Origin: Argopecten irradians
Taxonomy: Eukaryota; Mollusca; Bivalvia; Pectinida; Pectinidae
Length of the DNA: 64,000 nt
Direction of reading: 5' to 3'
Assembly (NCBI RefSeq): GCF_041381155.1
Contig: NC_091141.1
Span: 19,984,828 to 20,048,827 of the forward strand
The first letter of the stretch is position 1. Each line of letters starts with the position of its first letter. Below, one piece after another: positions 1 through 13,100 of the stretch. The position numbers and the translations under genes were made by a program. A model generated the notes under the pieces. The model ran no database searches. It was not told the DNA's origin and was given only the letters and a program-made list of their open reading frames with translations.

Positions 1-3000
1 GATATTCCCTAAATGTTTCCTCGTTAGTTAGACACACGCTCATCATGTTCATCGTAACACATACTGTAAGCTGTTTTATTTTAGAGTGCTTTGTATTTCG
101 CGGTTCATTTTAAGTTTTAAATCTAGATAAATTTATTTGAAGGCTCTACGCATTTCAGTTTAAAAATTAAAAAAAAACAAAACAAATACCGACACAAAAC
201 CCAGAAAAACGATAAAATAAAATATCCATCTGTTACAAACGTAAGCGAGGATACAAACCTCTTTCTGATGTATCCATTTTATGGATGCCATTTCCATATC
301 TTTATAAAAAAATCATCATTATGGTTATTAACTTTAAAATCTTATTCAGGTTAAACTTTATTTCACAATATTACGGGTGGAAAACTAATATTATTATATA
401 TACTAGGAATTCTTCCCATGGGCTTTGTAGAGAAATAATATTGGGTAGATGATTTGGTTGTCATGATAACTCTTTGTGGTGTGTGAATGTAGTGATGGTA
501 GATTCAAAGTTTATTGTCGACATTTTTTATAAATTCCTGCCTGGCATTGTGGGCCATTGTGGGCACACAGCCCACCGTGATGAAATGTAAGTGTTTTGAA
601 ATATGTTTACCTGGAAGTCTGGACTTCTTTAATACATGGCTGAATTGTGCATAGCTATGTAATGCTAGTCAGATGATATGAATCCCTGAAATAGCTTTAC
701 GTTTGATCAAGTTGCAAATACAGCTATATACTGATAGTAAATTTTACTTTTTGGGTCGAGCATATCTTCGTTAAATTTAGATTTTAGGTTGGAAATTAAA
801 AACATTGAAAAAAGAGATTATATGTATTTTGTTGTGGAAGCGAGTATTATGGAGGACACTGCCTTTGTCACTTGTTGTAGCAGGAAGCTCTGCTAGGTAG
901 ATGTCTAATTTCTTAATTGATTGATGCATTGATCATTTGCCCTTTAATTAATTTTTCCTTGATCGAATTATTATCATAGTAATAATTAATTTTGTTTAAG
1001 ATGAGCTTTGAAGTCGCTAAGACAGAATTTGTAGAATAAGGTTGTTTTGAAGCTAACATATGTAAAGAAATCAAGTTGATTATTTTACAGACGCTTTGAA
1101 ATTAATGAAATCCTGAAGCATGGTCTCGGTTTGTTTGTTAACAGTTTAATTAAGTTTTGATATATAATTGACATTTTTAGGTTGGCACGGAATAGATTTT
1201 GTATAGTAAGGGCACGGATAATTTGATATTATAAAATGGTTGGGGTGTATCGTATTAACACAAACTTGACATTTGGAATATCATTTTTATTTATTTTTAG
1301 AAATCTTGAACAATACACATCTTGTTATATTTCAATGCGTATAACCATCTGTAATATTAACGTGTTCTCTGTTTGAAATTTAGAGGAAGTTAATTTCTAG
1401 ACATCTGTGTTTGAAAAGTCGATGATCAAATATACATTAATGTACACTAAATGTTGAATACTGTAACCAATAACCCACTGCTTCGTATTGGGTAAAAGTT
1501 GCACATTCAGATTAAGTTTTATCTAGATTGTTGCAACGGCGTTTTCAGGAAACTTCTGTTTACTGATCAGGTTTAAGCAATATATTCACAGTTTCGCTTG
1601 AAGACATAGCAATTTTACTACATAAAATAGAATGCATATAACAATTCAATTTTGTTTGGGATTTTCAAGTAGAATAATTAGTTATGTAAATTATAATGTG
1701 ATGTTATAGATTTTAATAAGGAGACGTGTTACATATTTGTGTGGGTGATGTCACGTGATTACTCGTCTTATTCACCAGGTGTTCTGTTTGATATTAAACA
1801 CCTTTATATCTTTATCTGTAAATCATATCATAAATCAACATTGCGTGGATCAAAAACAGGTAAACGTCAAGGTATAGCTTCAGATAACTTAAACCTGATG
1901 AACCACGAAACCTGGACAGACAACTGACTTAAATACAATAGCTTAGATAAGGTAAACTAATCATTTCAGGATCATGTTTAATTTTTTTTGTGTAAAATAG
2001 TGTCTCGTGCATTTGTACACTACCTCTTTAGAGCTACATGCGCATGCATCGTAATTTGCATACTAACGAATCGAGGAGATATTTTAAGATGTTATTTACC
2101 ACCAAAACGTTACCAACAATTTGAAGATTCCAATATTTACAATGCTTAGGTTTTAATTGTACAACGTTGAAAATGGATTTTGACAGTACTGCCCAAAATG
2201 ATAATATTTATTCTACAATGCAGTGTAACAAAACAACATGGTCAAATAAGAATCCAAACTATGGTCGCATTTCACAATTTTTTAACGATATAAGCAATTG
2301 TGTACCAGAACTAATATAGTGAATGCATTTGGTTTTGTTCCAAATGTTTATAAGCGCGTCATACCTTTTGTCCGTGCCATGAGTAGTTTTCACAGCTTTA
2401 TTCATCTCAACTTTTTGATAGATTATTGAAGAAGCAATGTCGACATTTTTTGCCTAGTTATGGCACATACAAATGTATAACTATAAACGGAAATCACATA
2501 TATAGTTATTCTTTTGGATATGTAAGTTATGGTATTAATAAAATTGATAATGCAGTGTACTTTGTCACCAATGATCAATGTAGGTGGATATCAAAGAAGC
2601 ATTTAATACACCAGAATACAGAACGTTGATTGTTTTTTTTTTATTTCAACATAATACATACATATTCATATGCAGACACTTGTAAAATAAATCGATACTC
2701 ATATATTATTATCAATTAAATTGTTAAAGAATATAGATTTTTTTACCTATGTTATTTTTAATGTATTGGCGTTTCATGTCATTATTTATATTATGTAAAC
2801 ACATTTTTAACATTTCTTTGTTTAAGAATAATTCTTAAAATCTACTACCATGAATGATATGTATAGAATTTACACATTTATTTGTCAAGAAATATAAAAA
2901 TTATCCACGTGCACTCCATGATCTGATAATTTAAAGTATTGTACATATCCCGGGGATACCTATTTAGGTTTAGTATGTACCTCATCATATGAAATATAAT

Positions 3001-3888
3001 ATTATATCATAAATATAAACATACATGTATGCAATTTAATTATTTTGATTTCAATGGGTTTTATTCAGTGATTTGGTAATAACGAAACAATTGTTGGAAT
3101 GGGACATCAGACTCAAGAAGCAGTTGATTTATTCCAATCATTCGTTCTTGATAAAATGTATTGTTTAAAAATCACTTGATTCTTCTCACACATATTGTTC
3201 TTTTTATATTTTATCATCTCTACCAAAATGCTTGTCTACATATATTATTCACAACACATCTTTTCTTAATTTTTCTTTTACTTGTGTTTTGTAACAGTCA
3301 TACATAACACAACGATAAATAATGATAGATGTACTGAACAAATTATTACAAGTATTGTTGTGACTTACAGTGCATTACATAAAATATGTAAACTAGAGTT
3401 GGCACGTTTATACCTGGTCAATCATATATCGAATTATGATAAATATACAATGTTATATTTCTATAGTTTACAGATATAGTTTATAGTTATTCGCTAAAAA
3501 GTATTTCCCGAAATATCAATAATGATAAGGAATGTTTAAAAGACAAGATTGTTTGTTATTAAAGTTGTACAATCTAATATTATTATAAAAACGAAATAAA
3601 TTCTATTTACCCGATTCAAATATAACATACACATGAATATCATTTGTGTACTAAACTCCATTGTACTGTGAGCACATTTTCTCATCACATTGCTTTTCTA
3701 CGTCTCAAAATGACATATGCTATCACTGAAAAAGTTTCCTGTTGTTGTACCAAGATAATTTGCTGCTTCACTCAACTCTGCCCAGACAGCATTTCTATGA
3801 CACTAATACATGGTAATATTGGATAACTTGATACCAATAGTACCAAGGATTAAAGTAAAATTTAGTCCATTTTTAAAGTAACGATTCA
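1..3888. other. Non-coding region downstream of gene A
   Basis: About 3.9 kb of AT-rich sequence downstream of the stop codon of gene A. I see no convincing coding exon, RNA gene or mobile element; open frames are short and lack codon structure. It must contain the gene A 3' UTR. Minus-strand AATAAA hexamers (seen as tttatt on the plus strand) lie near 3127 and 3060, but nothing fixes the true cleavage site. Confidence 0.5.
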
Positions 3889-4148
3889 TCATTTCTTCCA
3901 GTGAAAAATATTATTACTTTCGGCTGTTCTATCATGTTGATGAAAAGCATTCCTGGAATTGAACGAGCTGTCCCAAACGTTGCCGCTCCATCTGGCGGTT
4001 GTCATGACGACAGGAGGTACGGTTGTTATTTCAATTCTCCTACTTTTACACGACAGACAACAACTCTTTCTGAAGGCATCGCACGTGTAGTTAGGCATGT
4101 AACGCATGAACAGATCACAATGATTTTGACGGTCGCCATATTCACAAT
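3889..4148 (-). CDS. Gene A exon 19: PLAC-like module 6, C-terminus and stop
   Basis: Starts after a TTTTCAG acceptor in phase 1 and ends at TGA (3889-3891). Encodes a six-cysteine module beginning DCEYGDRQNHC and ending CCLSC, then a Thr/Ser/His-rich tail of about 50 residues. Length (260 nt) equals the last coding exon of gene B. Confidence 0.88.
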
Positions 4149-7100
4149 CTGAAAACACAAAAAATATTGATAAATATATCGATGTCGTGTGGTTGTAAAT
4201 AACTGCATTGAACACAGTTTTTTCACAATTGACACCCGCCTTTAAAATAAAGAGTAAACTTAACAGAAATACTTTTTTTTCATAATGATGATGAAATTAG
4301 TGAATTTCTACGTGGTCTCTGAAATTAGCTCACCAGAATAATATGACTTTTCATTTATTACCTTTTGTTTTAATAGAGAGTTTATATCAAGATAAGGGTA
4401 CCGTGTTGATATATTGTTTAACAAATCAATTTTGAAGGGGTATTCTATATATAGATAATAGCGTTCTTAATTCATACTGACCGGAATATTCTGTTTTAAA
4501 TGCGCTACACGTCGAACAACACTTCGACCTATGCAGGTCATCGTAACATTGGGCTGCATGCTTAACTGGACAGTCGATATCGTCAATGCACACTGGAGAA
4601 AAACAGGCAACATAATTTTACACGTGACAATAGATACAGTCAAAGGTTACGTTACGTCTAAAGTTATATCTACCATAATTTGCATACTTTCGAATCATTT
4701 AGAGCTTTTCATATCTTAATCACTGACAACAATTACCAACATTTGATAAATACAATACTTACAATGCTAAGGTTATATTTCTACACAGACAAATAAGAGA
4801 TCAAAATTTTACATTTTGACATTACTGCCAGAAATCATAATATGTACGTGTATAGCGTAGTGAAATGAATTTATATAGTCAAACCTTGAAGCCAAGGCAT
4901 GAATCTATATAATTACGCCCATGGTATTAGAACCATGTGCTATGCTTTACTGTAGCATTACCTGGCTCGTGTTGCTGTACAGGTATACAATCCTCACAAC
5001 AAACTTTTCCAAGAATAGAATTCTTACACAGTCCCTTCATTAATCGTACTAGCCAATCACATCGTAAAGTCATAAATCTGGCTTCAGGTTTGACACACTG
5101 CTCCGGCTCAGGACGACTAAATATGGACGCTAACACTAATGGTGGCGGAGCTGGAGTTGTTGTTGTGGTGGTGGTGGTAGTCACCTTCGGACGGATGGAA
5201 TTCTGACGTAATTTATTCAGAACATTAGTTGATCGAGATGCTGCTGGGAATCTATTCACGTGGAAAATTCTCGGATTTTTGGATCTATATTTAGGTTGAA
5301 CAATAAATTGTGTAGAACCGAGTTTTCGGTTGTGGTCATGTGTTATTAGTCCTCCATGCTGTTCTATTTGTGTATTTTTCTGTTGTTCACGTAGGTACCG
5401 TTCGCGTTGACGTTGTTGTGCTAGATGCCTTTCACGCTGACGTTGCTCTCGCAGTTGTTGCTCGCGTTGACGTTGCTCTCGCAGTTGTTGCTCCCGTTGA
5501 CGTTGTTCTCGCATTTTTTGTTCGCGTAGACGTTGCTCTTGTAGCTGTTGTTCGCGTTGACGTTCTTCTCGCAGTTTTTGTTCGCGTTGACGTTGCTCTC
5601 GGAGTTGTTGCTCGCGCTGACGTTGTTCCGTTTGTTGCTGTTCTCTTTGACGCTTTTCACGTTCTTGCTGTACTAGTAAACGTTCCTTCTGCTCTTGCTC
5701 ACGCTGCAGTCTTTCTTGCTTTAAACGATATTCTCTCTGCTCTTTTTCTTGTTGTTCACGTAATTGTTGCTCTCGCTGACGGTTTTCACGTTCCTGTTTT
5801 AGTGTTGTTCTAGATTCAAGCACATTAATTGATTCAATAGTATTCTCTACAACTTGTTTGTCGTTGGGAATTACTTGTCTCTGCTTTGGAACAACACTAT
5901 TTAAACTGGTACTAGCATCGTTGTTTGAAAATAATTTTACAGAACTAGTTTGATTCAGAGGTACATCATTAGTAGGTGAAACAACCAGCGTTCGGCTACG
6001 TGGTAATGTCTTTGACTGTATAGGGTCCCTCGATTTCCACTTCCGATTGTGTAAATGTTTCGTCGCTTGTGATACTAAAGGCTCAGTAACTGTATCAATT
6101 AGTGGCGTCAAAGGCTTCAGTGGCGTTATCGGACCAAGCTCTGTAACTTTTATCCCCTCCACTTTAGGAGAAATTGCTAGGGAGTTTTCTTTGTCTATTT
6201 GTTCCTGCGTCGTCGGCGACTCGGATAAGGATTGATTTAAGGGAGACTCTGTTGTAACTGGCGACTGTACAGGAACTGATCCTTCATTGCTGGAATTGGT
6301 CTTTTGAGACATTGAAATTGTAGACGAAAACGATTCTTGTAGAGGCAAAACAGGCTCTTCTAATTTTGGTTCAGGTTTGAACTGACTACAAGTCTTACAG
6401 CACTTCTTAGAATAGGATTCTTCCGAACACCTTTTCAGAGTGCAATTCGGCAGCCGATCACCGTACTCACAACCTTAAGCATAAGAAATGGAATCAAGAC
6501 CATGATGTTGTCTCTGTGTACCATTGTCGCATTTACAAATTACAGAGTTATCCCCATGCAGGAAAGTATCTATTGTGACGTCATTATTTTGAGAGCGAAA
6601 TTCATGCAGTTTTCTCTAACAGGTTTAACGTTACGGTTGCATACACATGACGTCATAATCAATACGTTCCCGTAAAGACAGATAACTCTGTAATATGCAA
6701 TTACGGAATAAGTAAATAAGCATAAATGTAACTTCCTGTTATGCCACCTCAAATTGAAGAACTACATCTATGACTTTATTCTTGGTAAAGTTTCATTCCT
6801 GACGCATGATGATGCCACGATGCATTCATGGATTAATATTGAACGAAATATGTCTTATAACATAAATGGAAAAGATATGTAAAACTTAAATGTATATCAT
6901 AACAATTATCTTTGATTTTGTCTTATTTTCGAAAGCTATCATTTTCACAACCAAACAGTTTTTACCTGTTACTCCCGTATTGTGTTTATTACAAGTCCCA
7001 CAACACATTTTTTCGTTGTTGTCATGGTAACAAAATCGTGGATCCTTGTCAACCATTCTGCACACCTTCTTCTTCCTGTTACCATACTCACATCCTAAAA

Positions 7101-10100
7101 ATCAATATTTGTAACGTTCTTGTACACAAACATCACAACATATAACACAGTGTAATTTGAACAAAGAAAGAAAGAAAGCATTCGGAGACAACAGTAATTA
7201 CTTTTCTGAATGTCTGGATTAACACAAACCACTTACCCACGTCATCATCAAATGTTAGAACATGGAGCAAGATGTCTGGTAAATGTAGTAATAAGTTAAA
7301 ACAGTCGAATTATATAACTTAAGTTAACGAAAAAAACTTTTTAGTTTTCCTTTTGTTGATTTGAGCCCTAAAGATGCATTAGTAACACTGGGTGAGTTAT
7401 TTATCGAATTCACTTCATAATTGATAATTAAGAATTTGAGATATCTGTAGAGCAAGCTACCTGAAGGGCCTTTCCGTAGATTGGTACAGGATACACAACA
7501 GAAGCGACTGTAGTAGGAATAGTAGCATCTACTTGGATCATCGGCGACATACTGAGCACACGTTAGTCCCCCAAACTCCCTCCACGCGTCACCATGGACA
7601 CACGAGTCTGAAATCATAATTACTTATATTGTATAAATTGTGAAGTATTTAATCTGGCTGATTCATTTTAACACAGTCTGAGTTATTCGATTATTCATTT
7701 CATTATTCCACATACCAGATAATGGTTATTCAGGACGCTAATGATACTGTCATCTACACCCATCCATTAGAAATACGGTCGATATATTCGTGGTATTCTA
7801 TTGTGATTCTTTTCATTATTGTTTTATAATATTCTACATTACTTATGCTAATATCTGTATTTTGTCATCAGACAAATCATGCATATTTTGGTGTTACACG
7901 CTATGTATGGATATCGATACAAAGTATCGAGAATATAAATTGACATTTTGTGTTTTTTTTATAAAAGTAAGATGACTTGTTACCGTCTCTTGTGGGAGCT
8001 TTTTCTTCGTGCAGACATTCACCATCCACACACCACTGTAAATGGAATGTGATAAAAGTAAAATCAAATATGTACAAAAGAATTAATTACCAAAATATAA
8101 ACATCACTTTATGAAAAAATAAAGATTTACATGTGAAAATAATTTTACCGGCATAAAAATCCAGAATTGTAAAATAAATGCCAAACATTTCCTTATTGTC
8201 TTTTACATCATTGAATAAATAGTGTTCCAATCTCAAGGATGGTACGAAAAAAAGAACCGATACATCAATTACATACAAGAATGTATGTATAGTTTTTGAA
8301 CTAGTAAATAATCGGGACAATTACTAACATTAAGTAGAGGTAATAAATTCTTTTAAATGATTTCGAGATAAGTGCATGCTTGTTAAAATAAATTACTGTG
8401 TTATACCAAAAGGTAAGTTGTAGTATTAAACGTTTGATTACCCTACCTTCTTATTACCACACGATGTTCCCTGCGCAGCGTAGTAGATGTTGAAGCTTGT
8501 GTTTGACATAGCGTTTTTACACGCCATATGTGTACACACTTCGTTTGACTCTCCGAGTATTCCACCCTATAACGAATACCGAGAGGCATAAAACTTACTT
8601 TGATTGCTAAAGAAATATCACTGTTACTGGCTATCGATAGTTTGAGGAACATAGCGATACTACCGTAAATCCTTGTAGTGCGATCTGAATATATCGCTAG
8701 TTTAAGAAACATCAGATCAGCAGTGTTCATTTCTACATTATGCATACTAATTACTTACAACATCAACCAATTTAAGCGAAAACAAAATCAGCATAATACC
8801 TTTTAGTTGAAGATAAGAAATAGAAAAATAAATCTAGGCACGATGTGCAGCTTTTCACGCTTGAAGTACTGGTGTTTGAGGGGCCGTGTTGGTAGTGTGA
8901 TTAAGACATATTATTATACATGTCCTACATCTCTTAGTTGCGAAACTTATGTCGGGACGTTATCAGGTAGTGATATTTTTTTCTGCGGCTCCACCACCTC
9001 ACATGGCACGTCCTTAAATGACGCGGGATGTTCACAGGACATTCAAAAATATTAAAAGATAAAATTCCGAATTCAGTTGCCTTCCAAGACAGAAATACGA
9101 AACTTAAAAATGAACTGGGGAAAGAGAAAACATATGTTCTAAGATTAAGTTGCCCTTTTCAATTTCTTGTCAATATGTTTTACATACGAGAGTTTAGTAT
9201 GGCTTGCACCTACGACCTACCCATGCGTAGTAGGACTCCGGCCCGAGATGCTGACGACATTGCTCGTTAGGTCCATATAGCTGGCCTGCCTGCTGTGTAA
9301 CATAGGAATCGAACTCCTCCTGGTCATAGATGTCGGTATCGTCTGTCAGGCAGTGATTCGGGGGTCTGAGCGTTACAATAACAAACAAAATTTCTGCGTT
9401 ACAAGTATGTGTGAATACGAAACAGTTGTGATTTTCTTAATCACAATACGATGTGAAAGAGATACTGTAGGAGGAAACAATCAAAACAGGAATCATAATT
9501 CACTTTCAAATAAAAAGACGTAGACTTTAAATAGTGTACAGGATGGATTTTTTTTTTTTTTTTTTTTTTTTTTTGGTGAATGTATACCCTACTTATCGTA
9601 CATAGTACATATTTCTTATGTATTTGAGGAGTGTCGGTGGTCATACATGATTTCTTTAAATAGTATCAACGTTATTATTTTTTGCATTTGCGAAACATGT
9701 TGATAAAATGGGACCTAACTGATTCAACACTTACAAGGCCTCGATGAGATTATTGAAGGCGTCCTCGGAACACTCGGAGAAGTGGAAGGGGTTAAGAGCG
9801 TTCGAGGGCGTAGCGGAACCCCCAATAGGGGTCATAATAAAGTTATCCTCGCCGGCACAGGTGTTGTTGTGTCCATCATGGTAAGCACCGAGGCTAAACA
9901 ATCAACATCAACACTTTTTTGTTCAAATGTTTGGGTCGAATGGTTCAAATTAACTATCATTAAATTCATACAATAATTTGGGAAAAAATCAAATCATGAT
10001 GAAATTATTTCTCGCAAGTCAAACCGAACGAAATGACAGAAATTCTACACTTCACCTTTAGAACAACAGAACCCTAATGCAATACAGGATATGTAACTTC

Positions 10101-13100
10101 AGTTTAAGATAAGTTCGAGATAATCTGTAATTGGTTTTTATTCCGAAACACGTTTAGGTATAATTGAGCGATGATCAGAATGAATGTTTTGAAATATGTG
10201 TTTTATTTACCTGTGTCCTATCTCGTGAGTGGCAGTAAGGACACTCCCAAACCCTCCGTGTTCCTCGACTACAGACACACTGGAATGACTGCACATGGAA
10301 CTTACCCGTGCGAAACCTAAAAACAATCGTTACATAGTCCAATACCTAGATCAAAAGCATTTATTTGTGTGTCTCCTTGTAATACTGGGGTTTATCTTGC
10401 ATTTACATTTTGAAATAATAAATGTGCATTTGCGTTATCATGATATTGTTCTTGCCTCATTTTCTGGACACAAAACAGATTACATGATTAACCACACATC
10501 AAATTAATCAACTAATTATGTACTTCATGTAGGTATTCAAAAATTAAAGCGGGTTTGACATTTTCTATTTGAAGCTTCACTCACAACTTCTATTTTTTTA
10601 ATCTAACATTGCGTTTTTTTTGGCATCATGTAGATTTATCCATCTGTCACACGATGGTTTTAACCCAGTTTAGGCCTGGGACACCTTCCTAACTATATTT
10701 CTGATTATTTTAAAACAAGCAGTGATTAAATCATTAAACCATCAAGTGAAGGATTTGCCACCAAAAGACATTAGCTGTAAAAGGTAAACGGACCATAAAT
10801 TAATAAATTGCACTTTTATTATAGTAAATCTCCGCTTCAAAGGGACAATTCGATTGAGAACGAACCCTTAATGAGACATTTATTTTTCAAAGATTTATTA
10901 CTAAACTCGTTTAATAATTGATTATAAATGCATTCCTTTTTTATTTTTGGCATTTTTCATCGTGCATGTATAAATGAATCTACTTCTATCTCTCTAAATA
11001 TGATGATCAATATCTATTTTGTCGTTCATGGACCGTGTTTTAAGTATAAAATATGTCAGTAGCAATGCGTCATATACTTTATAGCACATTAAAATGTGTA
11101 TATATAGGTTAAGTGTTTGACAGGTGTGAGAAGCATGTATTTCCAATTAATATGCTTTGACAGATAGCGTCTGATACACAGGGGTCCGAAAACTAGTTAC
11201 TGTTTACATACGTGTGGACCGGTCCTGGTGTCTTAGAAAACAGTCTTTTTCAAAGATTTATATGCCTATATTTTAATAAAATTGAAATAGTATTTAAAAT
11301 AAATTTTATCGAGGTTGCTAAAATATCTAGGAATTACTTATGGAATCCGGAACCAGCCTTAATATTTAAACCTTAACTAATTTTCAGTTTGCTGTGGTCA
11401 TGTTACCTGCAACCCCCTTGTTGGCGAGAGTGGGTCGGTACAGATCATACCTGGAAATCAGACGTAGACACATAAGTCTTCAAATCAGTTTCATAACTTT
11501 TTCCATTATCATAAAACAAATATGCACGAACGAAATCTAAATAGCATGAACCTCATTTTCTTTTCATTTCTGCTTCTTCCACATATTTCTAGTAAAATGG
11601 TTACTAAATTGAAAATGTAATATTCAATTAAAAAGTACCCTAGTGCATATAGTTTTCAAAATCGCAAAAATATTTCATTTTATTTCATTTATGTTTTTAT
11701 TTAAGAAAATGGAATTATCATAATAACAAAATACATGTAGGTACGTTTGTTTGTTTACTACACAAAAGTCTATCTAAATAAATATAACAGAACATTACTG
11801 TTAACTTAATTCTAATATCACTGCAATACTGATGCTCTCTCGTAATGAGAAAACTAGAAACGATCGGACACGTTACCCAGTAAATAAAATAGTATGATCA
11901 TGTCGGGGTAGCTCTGGCCCCATCCTATAACGCCATTTGATGAGCTCATTTAAAGCATCGTCCGCATAAACCAGGTCCCTTGGTTGCGCCAAAAACCTCC
12001 TTGATGTCCACGGCGAGGCACCTGGGGTCTAAGATAGAGAATTTCAGAATTTCTAACACATAATTTCTACAACATAAAGAAACTTAATTGAATGAGTAAA
12101 TATTTTGTATATTTTAGTATACGCAAGCTGTCCCGGTCATTAGTCTGATGAATTATGGAACAGTACGAGTCATCGAAATGACGCTCTCCAACATTCATTG
12201 GTATTTAACTAAATCGTTACATTTACCATACTTGCAGATCTGATTTCAATACAACTGTACCTTACAGCTTGATGAATATGATCATGCGATATGTTTAACC
12301 AATATTTTCTGATTATTTATATACGAGCTTCCCTATCATTAATATATATACGAGAACATAATAATTTCTAGTTTGTTGTTACGTTAGAAGGTGGATTGTT
12401 GATACTTACATCTGCTATAATATAACGCGAAACGACTACTTTAATCCGGTTACTTCGTAGATTTCGAAAACGAAGATCCACCTAATTGAATTGGGAAAAA
12501 ACAATTAAGAGACTGAAAAACAAAATGCATACTAACTTATAAAAAGAAGAATTCCTCTAGATATGTTTACTTCATACATGTATATTAAATTACTAAAGAT
12601 ATGTTACATAAGGTATATCTATGGCTTCTGGATTACTAGTCTGACGCTCAACCGATCGAGCTAAAGAGAAGTTCTCTCCAGCTGAGCGGTATATTGCGGC
12701 TAGTATTCACCAGGATTGCATCTATATCCTCATTGTTTTTAAGGAGCGATGTGACCGAAGCTGTACTGCTGTACTCAAAGAATATCAAGTACAGGACTGT
12801 AAGACTTTGACATGAACATCAGACAGCTAGACAAAACGAATACTTTATACTCTATATTCATCTTTTTTTTTGACATTGATTTAAATGATACGGAAGAAAC
12901 ACTTAGTACAATCTAATCAAACCCTTCGGTTGTAGTAAATATCTTTTATTAATGATTAATATAACACATGTTATTGGTAAACATCAATTAGATAAGTCCG
13001 AAAAGTAAGTGAACTAAAGACGCAAAGATAGGTACGAAGTAGGCACAAATGAGGATAAAGCGCTAAATATGACCTACTTTATCATTGTTCCCCAATATAA

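Noticed and set aside
5340..5813. 157-codon plus-strand frame rich in Val, Ala and Asp
   Set aside because: It is the antisense reading of the gene A decapeptide-repeat region and simply mirrors its 30-bp periodicity.
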